Notes: generated from the sequence alone by a model not told the origin. A DNA stretch of 11,673 nt from an uncultured Eggerthellaceae bacterium (GCA_934670115.1 CAKUOV010000057.1:1-11673); one strand, 5' to 3'; positions 1 to 6,067 are shown, counted from the stretch's first letter. Numbers and translations are program-made.

Positions 1-825
1 CGTGGGCGGTTCGGATTCTGCCTTCACCGTGAACGTGTAAGCCACAGCGTCGGCCGCGTCGTTCGCGGCGTCCATGTCCTCGTAGCCGCTCTTCACGGTG
101 ATGGTGGCTCCGTCGGACACCGGGACGTCCGCCGTGCGCCTGTACGGGGTATCGCCCACAAACGTGCGCACCTGGTAGCTCTTGTTGGCGGCCGTGGGCG
201 TCACCGCGACCGACGTCGTGCCCTCGGGCACCGTGAGCGTGTAGGCATGCTGGCCGGAGCTGAAGTCCTTGTCAAGCGCGCCGGCGGAGAACGCGATGCC
301 CGCAAGCGCGCGGTCCGTGTTGTTCGGGTTGCCCAGGTCGTACATTGTGCAGGTGTACATCACGCGGATCTCGTCGCCGGCGGACAGCTTGCCATTGGCC
401 ACCGAGTATGAGGCGAAGCCCTTGTTGGTGAACCAGTCGTTCAAGGTCCCCATCCAGCCGGAGTAGCCCTTGCCCTCCGGGTCGTGATCGTCGCCGTCGT
501 GCTCGGCCAGGCCATCGATCTCGCTGATGTAGCCGGAGTCGGCGCCCACCTGCGTCTTGCCCGCGCCCTCGATGGCGGCCTTGACGCAGCTCATCATGGT
601 GGAGTCCGCGGAAAGCGCCACGTTCGCATCCACCAGCTTGCCCGTCCACGCCGCGTCGGGCGCGGGGCAGGTGGTGTTCTCCACGGTCACGTGGACGCTG
701 CCCAGGTCCGCCGCGGGCTCGTCGGCTGCGGCCTTCGCTGGCATAATTGGCAGCAGGCCCGCCGCCAGCACCAGCGACAGGAGAACGTTCAGAGCGCCGC
801 GCATGCGTTTCTTCTCTTTCCTCAT
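1..825 (-). CDS. Secreted DUF4430 / cadherin-like surface protein (3' end outside window)
   Basis: The first 275 residues of a secreted protein; the frame is still open at the window edge. The N-terminus is a classical signal peptide: basic residues 2-9, hydrophobic core 11-29, probable cleavage after the Ala-Lys-Ala-Ala-Ala run near 30-34. Residues about 43-160 resemble DUF4430 (PF14478, related to the C-terminal domain of transcobalamin/intrinsic factor), with the typical GWMGTLNDWFTN core at 123-134 and a following G-D-E-I-R-V-M-Y strand. Residues about 173-268 look like a cadherin-like beta-sandwich repeat (PF12733 type: L-x-G-I-x-F-S-x-G at the start, YTLTVPEGTTSVAVTP later). A corrinoid-binding or corrinoid-capturing surface role is an inference, strengthened by the upstream cobalamin riboswitch. 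The ATG at 825 is preceded by AAGGAAGG; an in-frame ATG at 804 is an alternative. Codon use is strikingly G/C-ending (38 of 40 codons for residues 35-74), unlike the genes to the right. Confidence 0.82.
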   Translation of the reverse strand, partial: MRKEKKRMRGALNVLLSLVLAAGLLPIMPAKAAADEPAADLGSVHVTVENTTCPAPDAAWTGKLVDANVALSADSTMMSCVKAAIEGAGKTQVGADSGYISEIDGLAEHDGDDHDPEGKGYSGWMGTLNDWFTNKGFASYSVANGKLSAGDEIRVMYTCTMYDLGNPNNTDRALAGIAFSAGALDKDFSSGQHAYTLTVPEGTTSVAVTPTAANKSYQVRTFVGDTPYRRTADVPVSDGATITVKSGYEDMDAANDAADAVAYTFTVKAESEPPT

Positions 826-869
826 TTCCCTTCCTTTCCTTCTCTTTCTTGCCTTTTCCCTTTTCCTTG
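826..869 (-). promoter_or_regulatory. Polypurine leader and ribosome binding region of the DUF4430 gene
   Basis: On the minus strand the 44 bases before the ATG are almost entirely A and G (pyrimidine only at the C of GGCAAG), giving several overlapping Shine-Dalgarno-like cores. The closest is AAGGAAGG, about 5 bases from the ATG at 825. The purine run continues into the first codons, up to the second ATG at 804. Such a tract is unstructured and probably keeps the start region open once the upstream terminator is read through. Confidence 0.5.
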
Positions 870-893
870 CGCACCCCGCTCGGGCGGGGCGCG
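870..893 (-). other. GC-rich leader hairpin between terminator and start
   Basis: A 10-bp stem (870-879 with 884-893) closed by a 4-base loop. The one plus-strand mismatch (A873/C890) becomes a G-U wobble in the minus-strand RNA. It lies between the intrinsic terminator at 916-957 and the purine-rich ribosome binding region. No U-run follows it, so it is not a terminator; it may separate the regulatory leader from the start region or protect the transcript. Confidence 0.45.
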
Positions 894-901
894 ACATCCA
901 C

Positions 902-957
902 ACCGATAGAAATAAAGAAACGCCAGCGACCCCCAGAATGGAATCGCTGGCGTTTCT
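902..957 (-). terminator. Intrinsic terminator in the leader of the DUF4430 gene (attenuator)
   Basis: A perfect 14-bp inverted repeat, 916-929 with 944-957, core CGCCAGCGA / TCGCTGGCG, with a 14-base loop. In the minus-strand transcript it is followed by a U-rich run (UUUCUUUAUUUCU, counting the end of the stem). It sits 3' of the predicted cobalamin riboswitch and 5' of the DUF4430 start, the classical position of a transcription-attenuating expression platform. The 5' arm core is repeated at 1010-1018, so the 3' arm has an alternative partner. Confidence 0.75.
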
Positions 958-1043
958 CCAAAATCGCGTTTCGCTCGTATGGCCTAGCTGCTCGCGGAAA
1001 TCGATCTCTTCGCTGGCGGGTCCCCGGTACTGGCGGTTCTCGC

Positions 1044-1195
1044 CTGCACCGGCGTCTGCGGAGGTCCGACTCATCCGCTTCCCTCGCTACAATCAAGAAA
1101 GGGGCGGCATCACGGTGACCGGCTCGCGGGGCGTCCCACCCCATTCATCCAGCTCGGAGGGGACATGACGCCCTCCCGAGCAACCGACGGTGCAG
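1044..1195 (-). promoter_or_regulatory. Probable cobalamin (B12) riboswitch aptamer
   Basis: Read on the minus strand. The closing stem pairs CTGCACCG (1188-1195) with CGGTGCAG (1044-1051). A P2-like hairpin spans 1152-1181. A P4-like element GGGGUGGGACGCCCC (1128-1142) has the GGUG..A..CC pattern. CCGGUCACCGUGA (1110-1122) matches the conserved CCCGCCACUGUGA block. GAGGGAAGCGGAUGAG (1070-1085) matches the GGGAAG...GAUGA segment. CCUCCGCAGACGCCGG (1049-1064) resembles the B12 box (compare btuB-type CCGAAGACCUGCCGG). Order and spacing agree with the RF00174 family, although at about 150 nt it is compact and the B12 box is slightly shortened. It is followed by a terminator hairpin, so B12 binding probably lowers expression of the DUF4430 protein. 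The class was assigned by eye from motifs, without a covariance-model search. Confidence 0.7.
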
Positions 1196-1217
1196 TTTGC
1201 TATTCGGTTGTGCAGGT

Positions 1218-1247
1218 ACAGTATGGCATCGAGTGGGGGGGGGTCAA
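1218..1247 (-). promoter_or_regulatory. Promoter of the riboswitch-DUF4430 transcript with a G9/C9 spacer tract
   Basis: Minus strand: -35 TTGACC (1242-1247), then C-rich spacer, then -10 either CATACT (1220-1225, 16-base spacer) or TACTGT (1218-1223, 18-base spacer). Initiation would fall near 1211-1213, about 16-18 bases before the riboswitch closing stem, which suits a riboswitch leader. Nine identical bases (1235-1243) overlap the -35/spacer boundary, so a length change would alter promoter spacing. Confidence 0.5.
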
Positions 1248-1345
1248 GCCCTCTGCGGCGATAGCGCTCCTTTCGTTACTCCCCCGCTCTTTCGGCAGCC
1301 CTCCGTAATCCGCCTCGCGCTTCTGACCGCGCTTTCCTTGACAAA

Positions 1346-1370
1346 CGCCGCATTCCGTAAACTTGCGGCG
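1346..1370. repeat. GC-rich hairpin with 7-bp arms
   Basis: CGCCGCA (1346-1352) pairs perfectly with TGCGGCG (1364-1370) across an 11-base loop. On the minus strand the stem is followed by TTTGTC, a short T-run, so weak terminator activity for leftward transcription coming from the mfd side is possible, but no gene lies directly upstream of it. Confidence 0.4.
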
Positions 1371-1401
1371 CACCCTGGCAAGACCGCGCCCCCGTCCCCT
1401 T

Positions 1402-1430
1402 GTTGACAAACTGCCCCGCCTTTTGTCAAC
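1402..1430 (-). repeat. 29-bp palindromic repeat, copy 1
   Basis: GTTGACAAA (1402-1410) and TTTGTCAAC (1422-1430) form a perfect 9-bp inverted repeat with an 11-base central segment. Read on the minus strand, the centre is AGGCGGGGCAG. The whole 29-bp unit recurs in opposite orientation at 2080-2108 with only three differences, all in the centre. The conserved arms plus a purine-rich centre of fixed length suggest a dispersed palindromic element or a protein-binding site rather than a terminator, because no T-run follows on either strand. Confidence 0.7.
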
Positions 1431-1473
1431 GAACCAGCATCCGATGCGAAAGGGGCTTCCCCGTGGTGAACCC

Positions 1474-1524
1474 TTTACATTGCTGAGTCGCCTCGATGGA
1501 TCCGACGGATCGCTTAGATGTAAA
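1474..1524. repeat. Large imperfect hairpin
   Basis: TTTACAT (1474-1480) pairs with ATGTAAA (1518-1524). After a two-base bulge, CTGAG (1483-1487) pairs with CTTAG (1513-1517) with one G-T pair. The apex contains ATCCG-A-CGGAT (1500-1510). The nested pairing makes a roughly 50-base structure. No gene or promoter is tied to it. Confidence 0.4.
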
Positions 1525-1563
1525 CGCATGAGAGAAGGCCATCTTGCCGGAAAACGGGCGCGG

Positions 1564-1730
1564 ATGCGCAAAATATTCCCGTTCGGGGCAGGTTGAAAGG
1601 GCGGCGACTCTCGTTCACCCGACACCCGCAATGCACGACCTGGGCTTTTGCAAATCGGCGACAGCTTAGACGGCGCACCATGGACCGTAAGTGCTCCCCG
1701 AGGTACCCCGAACGGGAATATTTTGCGCAT
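1564..1730. repeat. Perfect 25-bp inverted repeat with 117-bp spacer
   Basis: The arms at 1564-1588 and 1706-1730 are exact reverse complements over 25 bases, beginning ATGCGCAAAATATTCCCGTT and ending CGGGG. Similarity beyond the arms decays quickly (C1561, G1562 still match). The 117-bp interior (1589-1705) has no gene. A perfect repeat of this length is far above chance. It may be two opposing copies of a dispersed element, or the arms of one structured RNA or cruciform. Confidence 0.75.
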
Positions 1731-1846
1731 TCGGGCGGAAAAAACGACAACATGCCGTCGAGAAACCCAAAAGAGACGCCTGAACCAAAAGCCAACGCGC
1801 CGCGGACCCAGGCGCGCATGTCGAAACCCCGACGTGCAAACCCTCA

Positions 1847-1971
1847 AGGGGCGTTCGCCGGCAAGGGTCGAGCCGAACTGCGACGCTTTGGATAAGTTGA
1901 GCGAGTTGCGGGTACAGTGAAGCATTATCCAAGCGGAGTCGTGAGGCGAGCCCTTGCCGGCGGGCGCCCCT
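1847..1971. repeat. Long hairpin (21-bp outer stem, nested inner stem)
   Basis: The outer arms 1847-1867 and 1951-1971 are complementary over 21 bases, with two G-T pairs (T1854 and T1855) in plus-strand RNA. Inside, TTGGATAA (1888-1895) pairs with TTATCCAA (1925-1932). Going outward, GC (1885-1886) pairs with GC (1933-1934) and CGAC (1881-1884) with GTCG (1938-1941), with small bulges. The result is a rod-like structure of about 125 nt. The G-T pairs preserve folding in the plus-strand sense, while on the minus strand they would be A-C mismatches, hinting that if it is an RNA it is read left to right. No promoter was recognised for it. Confidence 0.55.
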
Positions 1972-2005
1972 GGATTGCATCGTACGATTGGCTGACTGGA
2001 AGCAA

Positions 2006-2038
2006 AATGTGAAAAAGACCCCGTCACTTTTTCACATT
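2006..2038 (-). terminator. 12-bp palindrome downstream of mfd, possible weak terminator
   Basis: AATGTGAAAAAG (2006-2017) pairs perfectly with CTTTTTCACATT (2027-2038) around a 9-base loop. On the minus strand the right arm runs into TTTTGC, so it could end the mfd transcript about 80 bases after the stop codon. The stem is A/T-rich, so efficiency is doubtful; it may equally be another dispersed palindrome of this repeat cluster. Confidence 0.4.
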
Positions 2039-2079
2039 CAAGACACGCAGGGCACCTCGGATTCTCAAATGCTCGAAAT

Positions 2080-2108
2080 GTTGACAAAAGGTGGGGTAAT
2101 TTGTCAAC
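2080..2108 (+). repeat. 29-bp palindromic repeat, copy 2 (inverted relative to copy 1)
   Basis: GTTGACAAA (2080-2088) and TTTGTCAAC (2100-2108) flank AGGTGGGGTAA. The unit matches copy 1 (1402-1430, opposite strand) at 26 of 29 positions, with both arms identical. It begins 7 bases beyond the mfd stop codon. The two copies bracket a 707-bp segment in inverted orientation, but no transposase or target-site duplication was recognised, so calling them terminal repeats of one mobile element is not supported. Confidence 0.7.
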
Positions 2109-2115
2109 AGGCACG

Positions 2116-5100
2116 TTACCAGTTGTGGCGGCGATGCACCGTGCGCGCTGTCATGTTGCGTCTATCAGCCGCGCTGCGCGACGAGAAGCGATTCGCCGAT
2201 CCCGAAGTGCTCGACGAAGAATTCAGCGGCTTGCGCGCAAACGAGTTGTGACCCACGGCAGGCGAACCGTTCTTCGTCTTCGTTCCCGCCTGACCCGAAG
2301 ACGCCCGCGAAGTGCTTGACGTCTTCGCAGCACCAGCCTTCGACGCAGAAGGCGCCGCCGCGCTCGCAGATGCAGATGCAGCCGCCGTTCGCGCTGAGCC
2401 CGCCTTCGCGGCACGCTCCCCTTCTTCCAGCTCAAGGCTTTCAAGGAACGCGCTCAAAACACCAAGCGGCGTATCCTCGCCTTCTAACTTGAAGTACTTC
2501 ATGGGAACTTCAAGGCGGTTTTTCTGCGGCGTGTAGCGTCCGCCCGCGCGGCGCAGTTCAATTGACTTCTCGCGCGAAATGGTAATAGGCTCAATGACAA
2601 CTTTGCCGCCCACTATGACAACACTTTTGATGCCACGTTCGTTGCAATACGCCTTCAAGTGCGTCTTAAGGAACAGATTACGCGCTTCAACAGGCATTTC
2701 AGGATGCTTCTTCTGCATGTCTTCCAAAAGCGCATCAGCCTGCTCGACCGTTTCTGCACTTGCAATGCGGCGATACCACAAAACGCGCTCGTCTACGTCG
2801 GGCAAATAATCGTCCCCCAGGTACGTGCGCCCGGGAACGTTCACCGTAATATCGGAAAGCGCCGGCGGCAAGATAGCATCTTCCCCTTCGGCAGCAAGAC
2901 CCTTGCGCGCATCTTGCACCGCCTGGCCAAGCATTTGCGCAAACAAGTCAAAACCAACTGCGCTCATCTGCCCACTCTGCTCGGCACCCAAAATGTCGCC
3001 CGCGCCGCGAATTTCCAGGTCACGCATGGCAATGCGCATGCCGCTTCCCAGTTCTTGATGCTCGTCTATGGCAAGCAAACGCGCCGTGGCTTCTTCGGTG
3101 AGCACCACTTTCTCGGGATACATGAAATACGCGTATGCCTGCGTGCTCGAGCGGCCCACACGGCCTTTCAGCTGGTACATTTGCGCCAAGCCAAGACGCT
3201 GAGAGTCCTCGATGATGAGCGTGTTCGTGTGCGGATTATCAATACCGCTTTCGATAATAGTCGTGGCAACCAACACATCCAACTCGCCCGCCGCGAACTC
3301 TTCCATCACATTCTCGAGCTGCTCTTTTGTCATTTTTCCATGTGCCACGCCAATGCGCGCCTCGCCTGCCGCCAACCGCACGCGCTCAACGGCATCGTCG
3401 ATAGTGCGCACGCGATTCGAAACGTAATATACCTGTCCCCCGCGCGCCAGCTCGTGACGAATAGCGCCTGAAACGATATCGGGATCCCAGGCTCCCACAT
3501 GCACTTTTACGGGACGTCGGTCATCGGGCGGAGTCATAATAACGCTCATATCGCGCACGCCGCTCATGGACATTTGCATCGTACGCGGAATGGGTGTGGC
3601 GGAAAGCGTGAGCACGTCAACTGATTCGCGCAGGTTCTTGAACTGTTCTTTATGCCCCACGCCGAAACGCTGCTCTTCATCGATGATAACAAGCCCCAGA
3701 TCATGCGGGTTCACATCGCGCGAAAGCAAGCGATGCGTACCCACCAGCACCTCAACGGAACCATCCGCGAATCCCTTGAGCGCTTCTTGCTGCTGCGCCG
3801 CCGTGCGAAAACGCGAAAGCACTTCCACATGAATGCCGAATGGCTCAAAGCGTTCCTTGAAATTCGTATAGTGCTGCTGCGCTAAAATAGTAGTCGGGCA
3901 CAACACCATAACTTGTTTCTTGTCCTGCGTTGCCTTGAATGCCGCTCGCAGCGCGACTTCCGTTTTGCCGAAACCGACATCGCCGCAGATCAGACGGTCC
4001 ATAGGACGCGCGCTCATCATGTCTGCTTTCACATCGCGAATGGCACTCAGCTGATCGGGTGTTTCCGCATGCGGGAACGCCGCCTCCATCTCACGTTGCC
4101 AAGGCGTGTCTTCGCCAAAACGAAAACCCTGCACCGCACAACGACGCGCATACACATCTACCAGGTCAAACGCGAGTTTCTTTGTTGCCTTGCTTGCTTT
4201 GCGCAGCGCACGAGACCAGTCCGACGTGTTCAAGCGCGTCAATCGCGGCGACGACCCTTCTGGTCCCACATAGCGCGTCACGCGGTCAAGCTGCTCAACG
4301 GGAACAAACAAGCGATCCCCTTCTGCGTATTCCAGAAGAAGGTAGTCACGCACACTTCCATCGATTTCTTGACGCGTAAGCTCGCGGAAAAGCGCTACGC
4401 CATGAACGGCGTGCACAACGTAATCGCCTGGCTTGTAAGGAAACGTGATTTCCGTGATATCAATCTTGCGACCCGACGAGCTTGCCGCGCGCGCACCCTG
4501 CGTATCGGCAATGGACACCAACGCGAGTTTTGCCTTGGGAAACACCATTCCCAGCGGAACATCGGCATCCACCACGTTTACCACGCCCGAGCGCAAACGG
4601 CGGCGCGCTTGCTCTTCGTTCTCGTCTTGCCATTGCAAAACTTCTTGAATAGGAAGCCCTTCATCAGCGAATTCAAGCTCAAGCTCCTTGCGCACCTGCG
4701 CATTCGCCGCCGCGAACACCACCATGAAGTCCGTATCCAGGAAATTGCGCAATCGACCGATAAGGCGTCCGCCTTTCCCCGCAACATCGGTGCGCTTGAC
4801 GGGCAACTCGTCATCAACGGTCTTGCCAACCCCCATAAGCGATAGATACGTGGCGCGCACGCCTCCACCAAAATTCAGCTGCGTGGGCGGCGCATACAGC
4901 CGCTCGGCCGCAACACCGCATCCCTCAACATGAGCGCACGCTTCATCGAAAGCATGGCTTGCGTCATCAAACAGCGATTTCGGCTCTATCAGGGTCGTAA
5001 GCGTTTGCGGCGCCGCATAATCGCCAAGCGTAGCTGCCTTGTCGTAGAGAAACGGAAGCAGCAAATCGGACTGTGGGAAGCGAATGCCGCCTTCCGCCGC

Positions 5101-5913
5101 GTCCAAGCACTCCAACAGCTCGCGCATGACTGCGCTCGTATGCGATTGCGCCTCAAGCGTTTTGCGCGCACGGCGATATGCCGCAGCCGTTGCCGCGTAT
5201 TCCACAACAGGGAAAATCTCAACCTGCTGCAAGGGAGCAATCGTTTGCCCCGTTGCGGGAACAATCCGGCGAATCTCATCGATTTCGTCACCGAAGAAAT
5301 CTACCCGCACGGGATACGATAAATTGCCGGGATAAATGTCGATTGCACCGCCATGCACCGCGAACGTGCCCGCGCCCTCAAGCTTGTCACCTGCGTTTTC
5401 GTAACCGCAACGCACTAGATAGCGCGAAAGGTCCTCGAAGCTTTCCAAGCCGGAAACGGCACCTTCCGACAAATCATCACCACAGCGCAGCACCAATGGA
5501 TCGCATGCGCACGCATCAACCGGCGGAAGAAGCCGCACTAAAGCACGCGCCGACGCAACAACAACGCACTGCTTTCCCGAGCGCAATGCATAAGCCGCTT
5601 CCATGCGCCGCGCCGCTAAAACGGGATCGGGCATTTTGCTTGATGTCGGATAATCGCGACGCTCAAAGAACCGCAGGACTTTATCTTCACCCAAATACGT
5701 GGCAACCGAACGCGCAAAACCCAAAGCGGCGTCTTCACCTGCAACAACAATGAGCGTTGTCTGAGGCACGCGACAAAACTGCATGGCAACCATTAGCGGA
5801 CGCGCAGAAGATGCAACCCCAAGCGTGGCATCTTGCGCCGCATCAAGCTTGTCCCAAAACTTTTTAACCGCTTCGGTGCGTTCAAATCGAAATGTAAGCG
5901 AATCAATAAGCAC
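2116..5913 (-). CDS. mfd: Transcription-repair coupling factor Mfd
   Basis: A 1265-residue Mfd: a DNA translocase that removes stalled RNA polymerase from damaged template and recruits UvrA. Layout: UvrB-like N-terminal module (1 to about 350), RNA-polymerase-interacting domain starting near residue 495 (GDYVVHAVHGVALF), RecG-like helicase core with Walker A GDVGFGKT at 644-651, DEEQ at 745-748, LSATPIPRTM, motif V-VI region ESGIDNPHTNTLI and QLKGRVGRS, then the C-terminal D7 autoinhibitory domain. The start chosen is GTG at 5913, giving MLIDSLTFRF and preceded by AAGGAAGG at 7 bases; an upstream in-frame ATG has no good ribosome binding site. Odd: about 100 extra residues after the usual end (about 1166-1265) form a Ser/Ala/Thr-rich, basic low-complexity tail ending TVHRRHNW. 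It is divergent from nth. Confidence 0.97.
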   Translation of the reverse strand: MLIDSLTFRFERTEAVKKFWDKLDAAQDATLGVASSARPLMVAMQFCRVPQTTLIVVAGEDAALGFARSVATYLGEDKVLRFFERRDYPTSSKMPDPVLAARRMEAAYALRSGKQCVVVASARALVRLLPPVDACACDPLVLRCGDDLSEGAVSGLESFEDLSRYLVRCGYENAGDKLEGAGTFAVHGGAIDIYPGNLSYPVRVDFFGDEIDEIRRIVPATGQTIAPLQQVEIFPVVEYAATAAAYRRARKTLEAQSHTSAVMRELLECLDAAEGGIRFPQSDLLLPFLYDKAATLGDYAAPQTLTTLIEPKSLFDDASHAFDEACAHVEGCGVAAERLYAPPTQLNFGGGVRATYLSLMGVGKTVDDELPVKRTDVAGKGGRLIGRLRNFLDTDFMVVFAAANAQVRKELELEFADEGLPIQEVLQWQDENEEQARRRLRSGVVNVVDADVPLGMVFPKAKLALVSIADTQGARAASSSGRKIDITEITFPYKPGDYVVHAVHGVALFRELTRQEIDGSVRDYLLLEYAEGDRLFVPVEQLDRVTRYVGPEGSSPRLTRLNTSDWSRALRKASKATKKLAFDLVDVYARRCAVQGFRFGEDTPWQREMEAAFPHAETPDQLSAIRDVKADMMSARPMDRLICGDVGFGKTEVALRAAFKATQDKKQVMVLCPTTILAQQHYTNFKERFEPFGIHVEVLSRFRTAAQQQEALKGFADGSVEVLVGTHRLLSRDVNPHDLGLVIIDEEQRFGVGHKEQFKNLRESVDVLTLSATPIPRTMQMSMSGVRDMSVIMTPPDDRRPVKVHVGAWDPDIVSGAIRHELARGGQVYYVSNRVRTIDDAVERVRLAAGEARIGVAHGKMTKEQLENVMEEFAAGELDVLVATTIIESGIDNPHTNTLIIEDSQRLGLAQMYQLKGRVGRSSTQAYAYFMYPEKVVLTEEATARLLAIDEHQELGSGMRIAMRDLEIRGAGDILGAEQSGQMSAVGFDLFAQMLGQAVQDARKGLAAEGEDAILPPALSDITVNVPGRTYLGDDYLPDVDERVLWYRRIASAETVEQADALLEDMQKKHPEMPVEARNLFLKTHLKAYCNERGIKSVVIVGGKVVIEPITISREKSIELRRAGGRYTPQKNRLEVPMKYFKLEGEDTPLGVLSAFLESLELEEGERAAKAGSARTAAASASASAAAPSASKAGAAKTSSTSRASSGQAGTKTKNGSPAVGHNSFARKPLNSSSSTSGSANRFSSRSAADRRNMTARTVHRRHNW

Positions 5914-5920
5914 GCAAAAA

Positions 5921-5928
5921 CCTTCCTT
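5921..5928 (-). promoter_or_regulatory. Ribosome binding site fixing the mfd GTG start
   Basis: AAGGAAGG on the minus strand, seven bases before GTG (5911-5913). It favours this start over the in-frame ATG 27 bases upstream (5938-5940), which is preceded by GGGTCTCT and would add nine residues ahead of the conserved LIDSLTFRF. Confidence 0.7.
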
Positions 5929-6028
5929 GTTGCCTTTTGCCATAGAGACCCAATCAAAGATAACCGCAATTGCCTGGCAAAGACCTTCCACCTGACAATC
6001 GGCGCAGAAACGTCTCCAAATACGAATA

Positions 6029-6047
6029 GCCGCAAATTTCTTGCGGC
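6029..6047. other. Small hairpin in the mfd/nth intergenic region
   Basis: GCCGCAA (6029-6035) and TTGCGGC (6041-6047) pair perfectly over 7 bp around a 5-base loop. It lies in the 225-bp divergent region and would be inside the mfd leader if transcription starts near 6061. It might be an operator-like palindrome or an RNA hairpin; nothing decides between them. Confidence 0.4.
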
Positions 6048-6067
6048 ACGCATTCCTGTTTGGCGAT

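Larger units (their letters stand above)
1248..2115. other. Gene-free region filled with palindromes and inverted repeats
   Basis: About 870 bp between the DUF4430 promoter and the mfd stop codon, with no convincing coding sequence. Open frames here lack plausible ribosome binding sites and recognisable domains, and the longest simply translates the repeats. Visible structures, each listed separately, are a GC hairpin (1346-1370), a 29-bp palindrome (1402-1430), a large hairpin (1474-1524), a 25-bp perfect inverted repeat (1564-1588/1706-1730), a small hairpin (1816-1837: 8-bp stem with one G-T pair and a 6-base loop), a 125-nt long hairpin (1847-1971), a 33-bp palindrome (2006-2038) and an inverted second copy of the 29-bp palindrome (2080-2108). 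No transposase fragment is visible. Confidence 0.75.

Noticed and set aside
272..1144. A 290-codon minus-strand frame overlapping the DUF4430 gene and its leader
   Set aside because: It runs through the riboswitch and terminator and gives an Arg/Gly-rich low-complexity product; the overlapping frame has a signal peptide and real domains.
1044..1195. A cyclic-di-GMP (GEMM) riboswitch, suggested by GUGGGACGC
   Set aside because: Other GEMM elements are missing, whereas the GGUG, CACCGUGA, GGGAAG and B12-box-like motifs fit a cobalamin riboswitch in order.
1404..1432. A sigma-70 promoter starting from the perfect TTGACA in the palindromes
   Set aside because: At both copies the sequence 16-18 bases downstream (TCAAC) is not -10-like and no gene follows.
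1881..1933. DnaA boxes and a replication origin suggested by the TTATCC / GGATAA pair
   Set aside because: Only two imperfect boxes (TTATCCAAG-like), explained as arms of the hairpin; no AT-rich unwinding region and no dnaA or dnaN nearby.
1402..2108. An insertion sequence or MITE bounded by the two 29-bp palindromes
   Set aside because: No transposase remnant and no flanking target duplication are visible, and each end is itself a palindrome; called repeats only.
1200..2114. A 304-codon open frame on the minus strand through the palindrome region
   Set aside because: It has no recognisable domain or good ribosome binding site, is Arg/Ser/Pro-rich, and its peptides (for example MRKIFPFG) recur from the other strand because they translate inverted repeats.
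3913..4845. A 310-codon plus-strand frame inside mfd
   Set aside because: It is antisense to the conserved middle of Mfd, Arg/His-rich and without any family resemblance; a shadow frame of a GC-rich gene.
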